A stretch of 64,000 nucleotides of DNA from Ceratothoa steindachneri (GCA_963969495.1 OZ018318.1:96625413-96689412); one strand, 5' to 3'. Shown: positions 13,225-25,649, numbered from the stretch's first letter. Notes: generated by a model from the letters alone, not told the origin. Made by a program: numbers and translations.

Positions 13225-13717
13225 AAGGGACAGGCAGTCTCGAATCCAACCATCCCGTACCAGGTCACGTAACGTCCGCGGAGATCGCCTAGACTGGAAC
13301 ATTCAACAAGAATGTGCGAACAAGATGATGCGGAGATTCTAATTCCCCGAGAGTACTCAGGGCGCTTTGTGAGTCGCCATAGATTACAGTCCGGTACCCA
13401 AACCGGGCACGTCTCGTGTTCTCGATTACCGAGTGGTTTATTGCCACCAGCTCGGCCAAGAAGATAGATGCAGCGTCTGGCAGAGCCATGCTGACTTCAA
13501 ACAAAGGGGATACAGTGTGGAAGCCGACCCCCTCTTTGGACTTGTAGCCATTGGTATACACTATCACGGTTCCAGCATGATACAAAGTGTGCTCTATAAA
13601 GGTCGAACGCAATACTCCCTGGGCTTTAGCGGTTTTATGGGCAGAGGCGTCGCGACAAATAGCCAAAGGCGGTGGTACCCTCCAAGGTGGCATCCTGGGC
13701 AGGATCAGGGGCGCCAC
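13225..13717 (-). pseudogene. LINE RNase H domain and C-terminal tail
   Basis: The frame opens with a degenerate strand VIVYTNGYKSKEGVGF, where the catalytic Asp of the usual T-D-G motif is replaced by Asn. It continues with ASIFLAELVAI, which holds the catalytic Glu, and VIYGDSQSALSTL, which holds the next catalytic Asp. Past a frameshift near 13,310 the tail reads AHILVECSSLGDLRGRY, the HIL-x-E-C block that follows RNase H in I-group elements. The first active-site change and the frameshift make it inactive. Confidence 0.8.
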
Positions 13718-13852
13718 CGGCCCGGGAGCTATACCTAGCTGTCGAAAGAGTTTCCTGTCCCTAAAACCAATGGGCTTAGCGTATGACTGGCGTCTCTTGG
13801 CGGAATAGGCACCGTCTAAATCAGCGGCTAATGCAATGAGAGCTGTTAGCGA

Positions 13853-14071
13853 CTAAGAGAGGCGCCGGGTTCGCGCGTGCAGAGAAATCATGCACTGTGT
13901 ACGGTATAGAGAAAGTGGCATCTCCGCAGCATCGACTAGTAGGCTCTCAATGGGGGAAGTGCGGAAGGCACCGGTTGCTAGGCAAAGGCCGGTGTGGTGG
14001 ATCGAGTCCACTTTACGCAATACACGATCGGCTGCGGATGCATAAAACTCGCATCGGTAGGTGAGCTTCAA
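13853..14071 (-). pseudogene. LINE RT thumb / pre-RNase H remnant
   Basis: The piece contains HHTGLCLATGAFRTSPI followed by SLLVDAAEMPLSLYR. This corresponds to the block after the RT palm in I/Jockey-type elements, where a Leu-rich helix precedes an ATGAFRTSP motif. The palm itself, with its catalytic Asp pair, is absent from the short gap up to the endonuclease. Confidence 0.75.
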
Positions 14072-14211
14072 AAGAACAAAGGATAAAAAAAAGTAAGGCA
14101 GGAGCTCTATCAGCGCCTCAAGCGCTGAACGTCACGTAACGGAGAATATCCATGTCGCGGGTACAAGAGACCCTAAGGTTGAGAATATGAGAATCCCAGG
14201 CAATACCTCGG

Positions 14212-14800
14212 TCAAATACAAGACCAAGGACGGGGCGATTCAACTACTTCCGAATCGGGCTGTTTATTCGGAGAGGACAATAATAGATCGGGGCAGGAAA
14301 ATGAAGCAGTTCTCGGGCAGTGAAGCGTAAACTCATCCACATGTAGGACACCCATCACAAGCTCGTCCATCAGGTCGGTAAGGACTTGACCTCGGGGATT
14401 GATAGAGTAGTCTCCCCAGGAGGGGTGTCTACCGTTTAGATCTATGAACAAGAGAGAGGGCCTCGGCAACCATGCCACGACGCAGCGGAAGTCTCCCTCG
14501 TCGAAGTTGGCTGACGGTGAAATGTACGCGGAAATAATAGTATACCTCCTATCAAGGTGCAGCTGCACAGCTAGCACCTAACAGGAGGTATCTAAAGCGA
14601 AGAGAAGAACAGAGACATCATACTGGGTGTAAATTGCACATCCTCCCGTGGCGGTGGGGTCGCAAAACCCTTATACCCCGAGAGGGTGGGAAGGGGGCAT
14701 GCGCCCAACATGGTCTCCTGCAAAAAGATAGCTAACGGGGAACAAGAGGAGACGGGCCTCCGCAGCTCCTAAAATTTGGCCAGGAAGCGACGGTACTTCC
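14212..14800 (-). pseudogene. LINE endonuclease domain (APE type), partial
   Basis: The start of the domain, in a shifted frame near 14,740, shows LQETMLG, the conserved motif with the metal-binding Glu. The open part (14,212-14,577) shows YTIISAYISP, then LLFIDLNGRHPSWGD with the D-x-N-x-x-H block, then FSCPDLLLS, which matches the S-x-P-D-L block. These enzymes nick the target DNA to prime reverse transcription. The frame closes soon after the domain, where an RT should follow. Confidence 0.8.
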
Positions 14801-15598
14801 ATTGAAGGAATATGCCCTCTAGACCTAGCTCGGAGGAAACGCGGGGACTCTATTCGAAGAGAAAACCCTCACAAGAATGGCCCTACGTTTCCCTGAGGCA
14901 GAACACTGGGCGCTATTGGCCGGACAATGCGCTGAAGGCGCCTCCTCCTTCGATGACTTATTGGGAGAAGTTGGACTCGCCAGGGGAGTCTTTTCCTTCT
15001 TCCGCCTCGAAACCTTATGCTGGTGTTGTGGCTTCGGTGGCGAGGGGGCCCTCTTTTTAAGGATCCACAGTTTCCGAGCCCCCCAGCCCCGTTACGAGGC
15101 GCGATCAAAGGAGCCAAAGCTCCTTTGTTGCTGTCCTCGTTTCGGGGGGCAGCTATAGGAACCCCAGAAGATGTATCGGCGACCAGCTTCAGGTATGTTG
15201 CCTCCTGTGAGTCTAACGCCTTAGTGGAGGCTCGTGGCCATTTCGCCTTACGGGAAACGGTCACGGAGGAGAAAGGGGGGGAGCCCTGGATTAAGCTGGG
15301 GCTGGGTGTGAACCCTTTCTGCTGCCAGCTTTACCAGGGGGGCGGTCGGGTTGAGTAGAACCAGTAGAAGGGCTCCGACTGGGCGCGGAAAGAACCGTAT
15401 ACGTTGGCCTGGATGGGCTTGGAGCAGAGGGTGACTTTCTTAGCATTAAGGCGTAAGACGTCCCAGGCAGAGCCAGGCGCGCCAGGTCCAAGTCCTTAGT
15501 CTCGCGGAATAAGAGACTATGCAGACGTGAACGGCTAGCATTTCTTTCTTAAGGAGATATGCACCACATTGCATCGAAGAAGCGGTGCGTCTCTCTCC

Positions 15599-16111
15599 TC
15601 AATTGACACACTTAGCCACACACGATTTAAATTTATCGTGTGCGGCCTTAAAGCAATTTACACAGACTTCGGGTGACCCCGAATTTACAGGTGTACATGA
15701 GCGATTCGTATGGCCGAAGCGGTGACAGTAATAGCACTTACGACAAAGTAGCACGAATGCCTTCACGCGGTCGCGGTACCACCCAGCACGCACCAACTCA
15801 GGAAACTTGTCACAGTTGAACGTGACGAATAGTGTATGGGTGGGTCTTGAGGCCCCTCCCTGTTTTCCATTTACACGCTCGACCTTGACGGCTTCGTAGA
15901 CGGCCAGCTCTATAGTGATATCTTCTATGGAGTAGTTCCCTAGTTCCCTCGCATAAACTACTCCTTTCACAAACTTCATGGTAGAGTGTGGCTTCACACT
16001 CACTGGGGTGCAATCAAGTGTCCTAAGAGAACTTATTTTGGCCGCCTCGGAGGGATTCGCTGCATACGCCAGAAGGCTCTCGTCCAAGAAACGGGTCACT
16101 ATCTCTACCAA
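15599..16111 (-). pseudogene. LINE ORF1 segment with CCHC zinc knuckles
   Basis: This 170-residue open stretch is the gag-like nucleic-acid-binding part of ORF1. Two adjacent knuckles are visible near its end: CYYCHRFGHTNRSC (C-x2-C-x4-H-x4-C) followed by CVNCFKAAHDKFKSC, a variant with one extra residue before the last Cys. Upstream is a folded region with the pattern seen before knuckles in I/Jockey-type ORF1 proteins. More ORF1 lies on both sides in other frames: an N-terminal part at about 16,764-17,066 and a basic Arg/Pro-rich tail at 14,869-15,264. Such proteins coat the element RNA. A stop follows directly after the second knuckle, so this copy is interrupted. Confidence 0.8.
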
Positions 16112-17199
16112 TCATACCGTATAAAGCTCTGCCTGACGGATCATTTTGCACTCTGCCAACATGCTGCTATCAGTGGAGCGAATAACTAAGAAACGTCTGA
16201 AACCAGTGGGCTCGAAAACGCCGGGTAATCTCTGAATGAGTGGCCCCGATGTAATCGAGGCTCCGCTCGGTGCACTAGCACTTTTGGTGTTAGTCAGGGG
16301 CTCTGCAACCGGGGGTGGGGACGGAGGGACCGAATGTGCTGATCTTAGATTTGTAGCTTACCGAAGTGTCAGCAGATCCTTCCGTCCCCGCAGCCTCCGC
16401 AAACTGAGAGGAGCCCCGAGTCTTTTTAGTCTTTTATTATTTTTTTTCTTTTTAGGAGAGGAGGACGGGTAATGATTCCGCTACTTTCGTCCGCCGTCAG
16501 GAGCCCGTAGGCCGGATGGACCTCTTTAGCAAGGTCCTTCTCCAAAATGAATAAGGTCCTGGCAGTCGGAGGGGCACCAGTTGGGGGGAGGAAATCCCTT
16601 CCCATCCTTGTGCTGCCTTGAAAACTCCAGCCGTTTGAGGAGGACCTTGCATAGGAGCGAACTCGAGTTCGGTGCTTGGCGCCCAGCCCGGATTCACTTC
16701 CATGTAAGGCCCTACCGTCTGAGGCTGAGTTGCCTCAAGGACCATGTCTATCTAGGGAGGCCTCTAGTTGGCCATCCCCCCCAAGGCATCAGAGGTCCCA
16801 TTGGCAGTAGTGTCACAAGTCAAGTTTGGGGAGACACAGGCCTTGACCCCCGCTAGGTTTAATATTCTAGCCAGTAGATCTTTTGAGAGAAGCGACCGAA
16901 GAGGCCTGGCTTCTTTCTTCCCCATAGACAGGTTTGCTCTACCGAGCCGCTTCAATGGGAAGTGATATGCTATGAATTGCCTGCAAGCTATCATGTCATT
17001 CCCCTTGGAAATTAATCGGGGACTGCCCCTGGAACGAGCGAGGTGCCCTAAGACACCTCCATACAAGAGGGTGAGGGGGAGTCCCCTACACCTGCAAGCG
17101 AAGTAGAGAAGTAAGCTTCCTCTCCGATTAGAGAGATTTGAAAGGTCCCCTGCGAGAGCTAGAGGGAAGGGCTACCTCCATATTTTTGCGGAGCTGCTC

Positions 17200-17800
17200 G
17201 ATAGCGGCTCTGACGATGAGCGAGGGGAAATTGAGGGAATATTTTTTATTTTCCCATCATTGGGCATAGTGACACTATTTTTTACGGGAAGCAAACGCTT
17301 ATCCCCCCTCGCAGTAGCCCGACCTTCAAGGGATGCGTACGGGGCTGGCAGAGCCTGGTGCCCCTACAAGGCCACCCTTCCTGCCTAGTGATCTGGCAGC
17401 CCTTTGGCATGGCGGCTCCATCTTAAGCACGGCATAAAAAAATAGATAGTGAAGAGAGAAGGGGAATGTGATGTGAGGAAGGTATGGTTGGAGATGAAGC
17501 AGCTTCTTAAAAACCCACCATCCCAAACCGGAGCTCAGGGGTTAGGGAAGAATTGCCGCCCTCCCTCCAGCCTTGATCCTGGATAGTTGGCTGAGAAGAA
17601 GGTCAGTATCTATCCTAAGAAAATAGAGGCCGACCAGTGAAAGTTGTGGAAAAGGTTGTAGGGAACGTGAGGAAGTAGGGGAGAAATACAGTCTGTCTGA
17701 AAGAAAAAGAAGCTAAGCTGGGGCCGGACGGAGTGCTGAGTCCCGGCAGCACGGCGGCCAGGAAGGCAAATCGCCGCGCCCCTTACGGGGGTAAATGAAT
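17200..17800 (-). promoter_or_regulatory. LINE 5' untranslated region, copy A
   Basis: This GC-rich, largely non-coding segment is the 5' end of the LINE. It aligns over about 500 bp with 63,477-64,000 in the same element orientation, starting in both at CCCCGTAAGGGG. LINEs of this type usually carry an internal promoter here. No specific initiator can be fixed by eye. Confidence 0.65.
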
Positions 17801-18268
17801 CTAAACAATACACTTACAGCTTGAGGGAAACTTACAAATACGCTCTCACAGAGTGTGACTTTTCTCAAACCTCGATTCACGGCTGGGAGAGCACACATCA
17901 GAAAATACACACGGAAAATGAAATACCACACTCGTGAGCAAATGTAGCTGATATTATAAAATTTAAAACCTAGAATCACCACATGATCAATGTGATTTTG
18001 ATCAAAACATGATTTGGAATGAAGGTAAGTGAGAACGTTTTAATACTCTTCAATAATGACAGCAGCCCTTAGCAGATTAGGCTTGAAGTGGTAGTTGACC
18101 TATAAATGTGCTTGCTAGATAAAAGAAAGCCACCACGTCAAAATGCCATATTGGTAATTTTCTAGTTTGTTTTATCTGTGCCGTACATAACCAAATCTTG
18201 ATAGATTGCTTTAATGATTTACAAAACAGTTTTACCAGCACTGCAGACCATAAAACAATGTATATGAG
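17801..18268. other. AT-rich spacer between LINE and solo LTR
   Basis: No domain or repeat was recognised. It ends in ATGAG (18,264-18,268), the left target duplication of the solo LTR. Confidence 0.6.
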
Positions 18269-18759
18269 TGTGATAGAACGGGTTGAGGCCGCGTTAATTT
18301 CAACTACTATCACATGTTATTTAAAACCACAAAGCTACACACGTGCATCTTCCCTTTGAAGCCTGGGGCCTTATCGCAGCCACCTGAGTCAATGTTTAAA
18401 AAAGGAGGTTTATCTTCCCCCGTCGCTCCATGCGCCGACCTCACCAGATTGAGTTAGGCTTATGGGCAGTTAAGGCATTGTTCCCAGGCTTGGCTGTGCA
18501 TTCCCTCGAAGCTCCCACTCCATTGTCCCCCACGCCAAGGGGATGTCCTGACTATTTATTTGGAAACTTTACCACTAAGATCAGATTCTAGATCCAGATT
18601 TTCGTCGAGAAACATCACTATGACCCACTCTCACCTTGTGCGCCAAGGGACCTCGACCTCGAGATTCACCATCGCTTGTCCAGAAGGAGGACAATATCCC
18701 TTGAGTGCCAAGGTTCGAGCCTTTGGTGACGCCAAGTCCACAAGGCTTCCCCTGTTGTT

Positions 18760-19230
18760 CAGAAAGAGAACAACATTAGAACAGCCATTGTTCTTTTGAG
18801 TCCGTTGACAAGAAACGATTCTCCCCCCCCCTTGTTGTTCAGAAGAGAACAACGTAGAACGGCGATTGTTCTTTTGAGCCCGTTCGCCAAGAAACGGTTC
18901 TTACCCTTTCCCCTGTTGTTCAAAAAGAGAACAACGTTAGAACAGCCATTGGTCGTTTGAGCCCGTTGACAAGAAACGGTTCCCCCCCCCCTCCCTGTTG
19001 TTCAGAAGAGAACAACGTAGAACAGCCAATGTTCGTTTGAGCCCGTTCGCTAAGAAACGGTTCTTACCCTTCCCCCTTGTTGTTCAGAGGAGAACAACAT
19101 TAGAACAGCCATTGTTCTCGAGCCCGTGGACAATAAACTTTTTTCACCCCCATCCCCTGTTGTTCAGAAGAGAACAACGTAGAACAGCCATTGTTCATCA
19201 AGCCGTTCGTCAAGAAACGGTTCTCATTCC
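18760..19230 (+). repeat. LTR minisatellite, about six units of roughly 80 bp
   Basis: Each unit has TTGTTCAGAAGAGAACAAC, then GAACAGCCATTGTTC, then GCCAAGAAACGGTTC and a C homopolymer of variable length. The first two pieces are each self-complementary, so the array can fold into serial hairpins. The same array occurs with different copy number in every LTR of the family here. Confidence 0.8.
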
Positions 19231-19462
19231 CAAGACGCCATGTCAGGATCATTTAATTCCCCCCCCTTCGGCTGGAACTCACCAGCGGACCGAAAATTTC
19301 TTCGCGTTGCCTTCCTCTGCACAACAAGTATAATTACGTAAGCCGAACGTTACCTTTGAGTATTTAACCCTTTTGTCAATTCTATACTGTACTTTAAATG
19401 GTTTCGCGAACCATCCCCTCCTTTCAACTTTATATTTGTTCTACCTTTTTAAATCTTTTAGT

Positions 19463-19988
19463 CTTCGGATTTGCTCAATTCCCCACGACCCTTTCCATTC
19501 TCTGTTTATGTCAATATTTTCCGTTTTTGTGTGTTGTTGATAGTTATTATTAATAAAACTCTATTTTATTAATGATAGCAATATTATTATCCTTGAGCTT
19601 AGCTCCACTTCTTAAGCATATCGAAGATACATAATATCGGCTAGCCAGACATCCACGCACTCTAAAGATAATTAATAAGTTCCCTCAACGAATAGTTATA
19701 TATGGTATATCATCGAGAGTCCATTCTTCAGATTTGCTCGATTTCCCACGACCCTTTCCATTCTCTGTTTATGTCAATATTTTCCGTTTTGTGTGTTGTT
19801 GATAGTTATTATTAATAAAACTCTATTTTATTAATGATAGCAATATTATTATCCTTGAGCTTAGTTCCACTTCTTAAGTATATCAAAGATACATAATATC
19901 GGCGAGCCAGACATCCACGCATCCTAAAGATAATTAATAAGTTCCCTCAACGAATAGTTATATATGGTATATCGTCGAGAGTCCATTC
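19463..19988 (+). repeat. Tandem duplication of the LTR 3' end
   Basis: Two copies of about 263 bp run from CTTCGGATTTGCTC or CTTCAGATTTGCTC to AGTCCATT, differing by a few substitutions. Each copy carries the polyadenylation-signal hairpin, so this LTR has two. Confidence 0.85.
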
Positions 19989-20000
19989 TACGACAATGAG

Positions 20001-23000
20001 CTATCCTGTAAAGGAACAAGTGTTACGCAGAAAGACAGAATAGAAAAACAGAAGAAAAATATAAGTCAATGCTACCTATGAGCTGTGGCCAAGAGAGTTA
20101 TGGTGGAAAACACAGCCCAAAAGACCATACTACACGTTTAAAACAATAAATCAACCAAAATCTTGTACTGCATTTGTCATGCACAAATTGCTAACATCAC
20201 CCAATCCGGCACTTTTGCTACAGAAATTTACCCCATGACCTTTATAATTGTTATTCTAGAAATGGTTGCCATTAAATCCGCCCTCTAAAGAAATAGCGCT
20301 AATCAACTTTCCATCTTAGTGCGAAGCTAGTTGTCAAGTGCTTCAAAACCCGATTAACCATCTTTCCCACCGTTTGTGTTGTTTTTTTCTGCCTGTGCCC
20401 ACCAATCATTGGACTGGCTGAATATGGCCAGAATGATATAAGATCAAAGCTCGTACTGAAGAGCAGTGAACTTGATGGGTTCTGCAAAGATTGTGCAGAG
20501 TCCAACGGTACGTAAATAGCGGGTACAGACGGGGTCGAACAGAGGATACTGACGGGGCAGGGAGGACGGCGATTACTCGGCGGATACTGACAGGGCAGGG
20601 AGGACGGCGAATACTGCTTTCTATCACTGGCACCAGAGGATTTATAGGGGCGAATGGGGTTTTCCCCCTTCGTCCGAAAGGAACGGTTCTAGGGTCAAAC
20701 GCATACTAGACGAGAATAAACTGCTTTCTAGCGTGAGGGCGAGTAAATTCTTAAGCCGGTGAGGTCGACTTTTTCCGACATTACATGGGACCTTCTGGGT
20801 TCTCACACTTGTCGCCGGTTTCTGTGAAGACGGTCTTTGAGGTTATCGCGTCGTCCCACGGCGTTTCATCATTTTACACCTCCATTAGCGCGGCCGAAAA
20901 GGATTGCACAGGTGTCTGTTGTGTCTCTCTCTCTTTACTGAAGGGCGAGGCGGCGCGTATCTTCTTCTCTCTTACTCTGTGATCTATGACAATATTTATC
21001 TATCATACCTAGAAGGGATCTATCAATTTCCTGATTTTTGCATCTCATGACATCGAGTTACAATGATAAAAAAGGTTCATGAGTGTAAACACCTATTTTT
21101 TGTTGCATGGTAATCTTGTATCCTTTAATCTCTGCCTAAGTGAGTTTTACAATGGATGTCTATAATGAAAAACAATTAAAATTTCAAAGATCTTTTGTAA
21201 AATTGAGCAAACAATCGATAAATATCCTCTCTTTATTTTTATAAAAAATAATATTTAAATATGTTTTAATTAATCTAAGAAGTACTTACACAGCAAAATC
21301 GAATCCCTTCCTTTTCCAATACTACCGTCTTATGTTTGACATTTAGCAAATACTTGAAGTCAGGCTCTTTCCTGACAAGTGTGAGAGAACGTTTTATATC
21401 ATATCACTTTCCATATTGAAATATAATGCAAACATATTTGTTATGTAATCTTTATAAATATGAACGTTTACTCTCCGAAACGTCATTATAAAAAGTTTAT
21501 CAAAAGTCATTTTTTTTAATCTCAGGTCCCTACTTAATTTATTACAACTCGCTTGAACACTCATTTCTTTTTATCATATTATTTGTTCCAGATTTACAAA
21601 ATTTATTGATTTAGCAAAAGGAAAATAAATTAACACGATTGTGATTAAGTTATTTCCTTTTTGGTCTAAATTTAATTAGCTACTCTGAAATTTCATCTTT
21701 ATTTTTTTAACAAATTTAAAATATCCTCCGAATTCTTTGTTTCAAAAGAATTTGTAAAAATGAATTTATCCCAAGTTATGCAATATTGGAAGTATAATAG
21801 ATTCATATTTAAGGTTATATTGTTTATAATAATAATATCTTTTTCTTTGTCCGTCATGTCTCTTTACCTACTTATAAGTACAAACCTTTTATATACTTTA
21901 CATAAATTGTACGCGTAAATTTATTATTTCTATTTTAGTTTCTCTCTTCATGAACTTAGCATTATTTTCCATTTTGTATAATTACCTATTTCGATCTAAG
22001 TGAAATTTGGGGATCCAAATCTGACATATTTTTGGCAAGTCAAGTGCTGAAGTCAAATCCAGCAAAAAAGCAATATCCATTTATGGTTATAAGAGTAAGT
22101 TCAGTATGTGTTCATCAATAAAGAGTACGAAGAGAAATTTCTTGAAAGCTATTTGGGGGAAATGGAGAAAGAGAGGGAAAGAGAGAGTGTTGGCACATTC
22201 GACCAAATTTATATTTATAAATCTAAAAATGATTTCACAAAATCTAAGGAATCATGAATATTTTTCTTTCCTCGTTTAATTCCAATTTAATTTAAAAACT
22301 TAAATTTGGACAGGCCTACTGCAATTCTCTTTATTCTTCCACACTTAATACCTACCCAAATTTCTTTGGTTGTGTTTCTGAACCAATATTTGTACCCTAT
22401 GAGACAAGGCTGGCTGATCTTCCTTGGAAGAGAATTTTATTCAATATTAAGCTAAGCAACAATGTTTTTTCGAATAAAAACTGCGCAAAACACATTGTTT
22501 ATTTGTTCTTGGATTTTTAGAAAGAATTTTGCATAAACTTTAGACGTTTCGAAAGGCTAGGACAAGTATATTCCCGAAGATTCAAGGAATATTGGGACCA
22601 AAATACAAAAAAAACGTTTTGGAAAATTTCTGGAAGCCTGACTTATCTTAAATATAAGTCAGAAGCATTGACATTATATTTTAAACATGTCGATTGACGT
22701 AATTCGAACGGTTATATATTACTAGATAGAATTTTCCAAGTTAAAATTATTATACAGGGTAAAAGGTCGCTCACAACATTGGTCTGATTATAGTTTCAGT
22801 TCACGTTCTGTTTTCAGTTCGCTCAAATACTAATTCAAAGTTTATTTTATTGTGGATTTTCTAAATCTTGGGAGCGAATACGCGAAACTATAAGCGAGAG
22901 CAACTTCAATTTCCTATGTCTATCATTATAGAGTTTGTTTTGTAACTCTTGAATAAAATTTTCGCCTTTCACTGTACTCTTTCCAATCTAGCGATATTCT

Positions 23001-23775
23001 GATGCTAAACGGAAGAAAAGAACTAAGTTGCATATCCTAGATGAGAAGTCATGAGGAAATTGAATAATAGAACTGCTACTTTGCTTTTTTTCTTTTAAAA
23101 ATTGATCACAAGGAAACGTAATGTTCTATTTTTATTGGGAGGTTGGTAATAAAATTTAAAATCGCTCGAAATTTAACACCGAAAACACCTTCGTCTGACA
23201 TGTTTTTATTTTAATCGACACCGCCTCTTTTTTCATTTCTAGAACAGATATGCATTAGTTAGCAATTATTTAGATTTAAACAATTGTTATGTAACAGAAT
23301 AATTAAATTTATCGTGTAAATCTTGTTTCAAGGTTTGTCCTTTCGTTTTTCTTATTCTGCTTCATAACCTAGTTTATCATTGGCTCTGTACCAGAATTTG
23401 TTTCTTTTCTTATTATCCCTTTTTTCATGCGGCTCATAAATGTTTCACCAGTTTGTAGAGTTTAAAGAAACCTGTAATTTATCAAAGAAAATGGGGTAAA
23501 CTGTTGCTAATTCCTATTAGAATAGTGATCCCAGCAGTTTAATATTTCAAGTACTCGTTGTATTTTAGTTCACAATTACTAGTAAACATTGTGGCAGCAA
23601 TTTAAAACAACTCATAGTAAATTACTCTTACTTGAAAATACACGCTTTCACAACCAAATATAGAAATATGGAAGATTTTAAGAGCTATTACAAAATTTAC
23701 TCATCGCTTCAAGCGGAAAATGCAAAAGAATGATGACTTTATTTGAAACTCAGAAAGCATTTCGGAGTGAATCAT
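20001..23775. other. AT-rich DNA with a small GC-rich block at 20,490-20,980
   Basis: The block at 20,490-20,980 is richer in GC and holds two tandem copies of a roughly 38-bp unit, starting GGATACTGAC and containing GGGAGGACGGCGA (20,543-20,580 and 20,582-20,617). No protein domain was recognised there. From 21,000 to 23,770 the DNA is AT-rich with no open frame of note and no recognisable element. Confidence 0.5.
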
Positions 23776-25241
23776 TGTCGTAGAATGACCCCCGACGATA
23801 TACCATATATCACTATTCGTTGAGGGAACTTCTTTAATTATCTTAAGAGTGCGTTACTGTCTGGCGGCCGATATTATGTATCTTCGAAATGCTTAAGAAG
23901 TGGAACTGAGCTCAAGGATAATAATATTGCTATCATTAATAAAATAGAGTTTTATTAATAATAACTATCAATAATACACAAAAACGGAAAATATTGACAT
24001 AAACAGAATGGAAAGAGTCGTGGAGACTCGGGCTAATCCGAAGATTTGAAGGATTTAAAAAGGTAAAACAAATATGGAGTTAAAGAGATGGGATGGTTCG
24101 ATAAACGATTTAAAGCACAGGATAGAATTGACAAAAGGGATCAATACTCAAAGGTGAAGTTTGGCTTACGTAACTTTGGCACTAGTGGTGAAGTGGAAGG
24201 TGGCGCAAAGGAGTTTCGGTCTGCTGGCGAGCTCCAGTCGAAGGGGGGGGATGAAAGGATCCTGACGAGGCGTCTTGGGAAGGAGAACCGTTTCTCGACG
24301 AACGGCTTGAAGAACAATGGCTGTTCTAGGTTGTTCTCTTCTGGACAAAGGGGGGATGAGAACCGTCTCTTGTCTACGGGCTCAAGAACAATGGCTGTTC
24401 TAATGTTGTTCTCCTCTGAACAACAGGGGGGGGGGGGGGGGTGAGAACCGTTTCTTGGCGAAGGGCTCAAAACGAACAATGGCTGTTCTAGGTTGTTCTC
24501 TTCTGAACAAAGGGGGGATGAGAACCGTCTCTTGTCTACGGGCTCAAGAACAATGGCTGTTCTAATGTTGTTCTCCTCTGAACAACACTGGGGGGGGGTG
24601 AGAACCGTTTCTTGGCGAAGGGCTCAAAACGAACAATGGCTGTTCTAATGCTGTTCTCCTTGAACAACAGGGGGGGATGAGAACCGTTTCTTGGCGAAGG
24701 GCTCAAAACGAACAATGGCTGTTCTAATGCTGTTCTCCTTTGAACAACAGGGGGGGGGAAGCCTTGGGGACTTGGCGTCGGAAAGGCTTGAACCTTTGGC
24801 ACTCAAGGAATATTGTCCTCCTTCTGGACAAGTGATGGTCAATCTCGAGGTCGAGGTCCCTTGGCGCACAAAGGGAGAGAGGGTCGTGGTGATGTTTCGC
24901 GACGAAAATCTGGATCTCCAATCTGATCTTAGTGGTAAAGTTTCCATATAAATAGCCAGGACATCTCCTTGGCGTGGGGGAGACAATGGAGTGGAAGCTT
25001 GGAGGGAACGCACAGCCGGCCTGGAGAACAATGCCTTATCTGCCCATAAACCTAACTCAATCTGGCGAGGTCGGCGTATGGGGGCGAACGGGGGGACGAT
25101 AACCTCCTTGTTTAAACATTGACATCCGGTGACTGTGATAAGACACCAAGCTTCAAGGCGAAGATGCACTTGTGAGCATCGTGGTTTTAAATAACATGTG
25201 GTAGGAGTTGAAAGTAACGCAGCTTCACACGTTCTATCACA
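23776..25241 (-). repeat. 3' LTR of copy 1
   Basis: The plus strand starts TGTCGTAGAATG and ends GTTCTATCACA, i.e. TG...CA on either strand. It contains about six minisatellite units (24,260-24,760) with G runs up to about 18 on the plus strand, a TATA-like TATTTATATGG element (on the minus strand, near 24,950) and the polyadenylation hairpin (23,935-23,959). Confidence 0.95.
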
Positions 25242-25253
25242 CCCCTCCATTCC
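25242..25253 (-). other. Polypurine tract of copy 1
   Basis: GGAATGGAGGGG on the minus strand abuts the 3' LTR, the expected priming site for plus-strand synthesis. It is identical in copy 2. Confidence 0.8.
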
Positions 25254-25649
25254 AGGGGAAGTTGTCACTTCGAAAAAAAAAGAGAGAAGGGACAACGATA
25301 GAGCTCCGTTGTAGGGAACTCGTTTTCTTGTACCAACCGTACCTTCCTGCACCTAACTAGTATTACCTCAATACATATAAATATTTTGATCTTTAGATTA
25401 CAGGGGAAAATAACCTTTAATACAACTTAATAAAAAAAAAGGGCATGGAACAATGAAATGATATAAACTTAGTACATACGGGACAAAATAATTTATACGT
25501 AAATTAATAAGAACAAATATATATACATACAAAAAATTAGACATTGAGCGTTACAAAATTCAGACATATACATTAATTAATTATATTACAAAAGAATCTC
25601 AAATTAAGTCGTACAAGACGGTATATACCTACATGGAGATACTAATCCC

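Larger units (their letters stand above)
13025..17800 (-). mobile_element. I-like non-LTR retrotransposon, RT-deleted copy A
   Basis: Read on the minus strand the order is: 5' untranslated region (about 17,800-17,200), ORF1 with zinc knuckles (about 17,066-14,870), apurinic-type endonuclease (about 14,800-14,210), a short remnant of the C-terminal RT region (14,071-13,853), RNase H (13,717-13,289) and a 3' untranslated region ending in a GTT-rich simple repeat (13,029-13,045, seen as AAC on the plus strand). The RNase H after the RT places it near the I group. The distance from endonuclease to RT tail is only about 140 bp, whereas a full RT needs over 1 kb, so the RT core is deleted. The block is much richer in GC than its surroundings. 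The 5' region is repeated at the right edge of the window. Confidence 0.85.
18269..19995 (+). repeat. Solo LTR of the Ty3/Gypsy-type family
   Basis: It starts TGTGATAGAAC and ends TTCTACGACA, the same termini as the LTRs of the two elements at 23.8-29.6 and 55.6-61.1 kb. A perfect 5-bp target duplication ATGAG flanks it (18,264-18,268 and 19,996-20,000), which marks it as one insertion reduced to a solo LTR by recombination. At 1,727 bp it is the longest LTR in the window. It has more internal repeat units (about 18,760-19,230) and a 263-bp tandem duplication of its 3' end (19,463-19,725 and 19,726-19,988). Confidence 0.9.

Noticed and set aside
13433..13808. Plus-strand frames over the LINE RNase H, and those at 14,812-15,358
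   Set aside because: Antisense shadows of the minus-strand LINE. The low stop density comes from higher GC content.
18760..19230. CRISPR-like alternation of repeats and spacers
   Set aside because: The 'spacers' are themselves conserved and the units lie inside an LTR of a eukaryotic retrotransposon. It is a minisatellite.
24645..25352. A 235-residue frame across an LTR, and a similar 246-residue frame at 28,965-29,705
   Set aside because: Both run through the LTR minisatellite and polyG runs, appear only because the repeat lacks stops in that frame, and have no domain. Related frames in the other LTRs (for example 56,026-56,508) are the same artefact.
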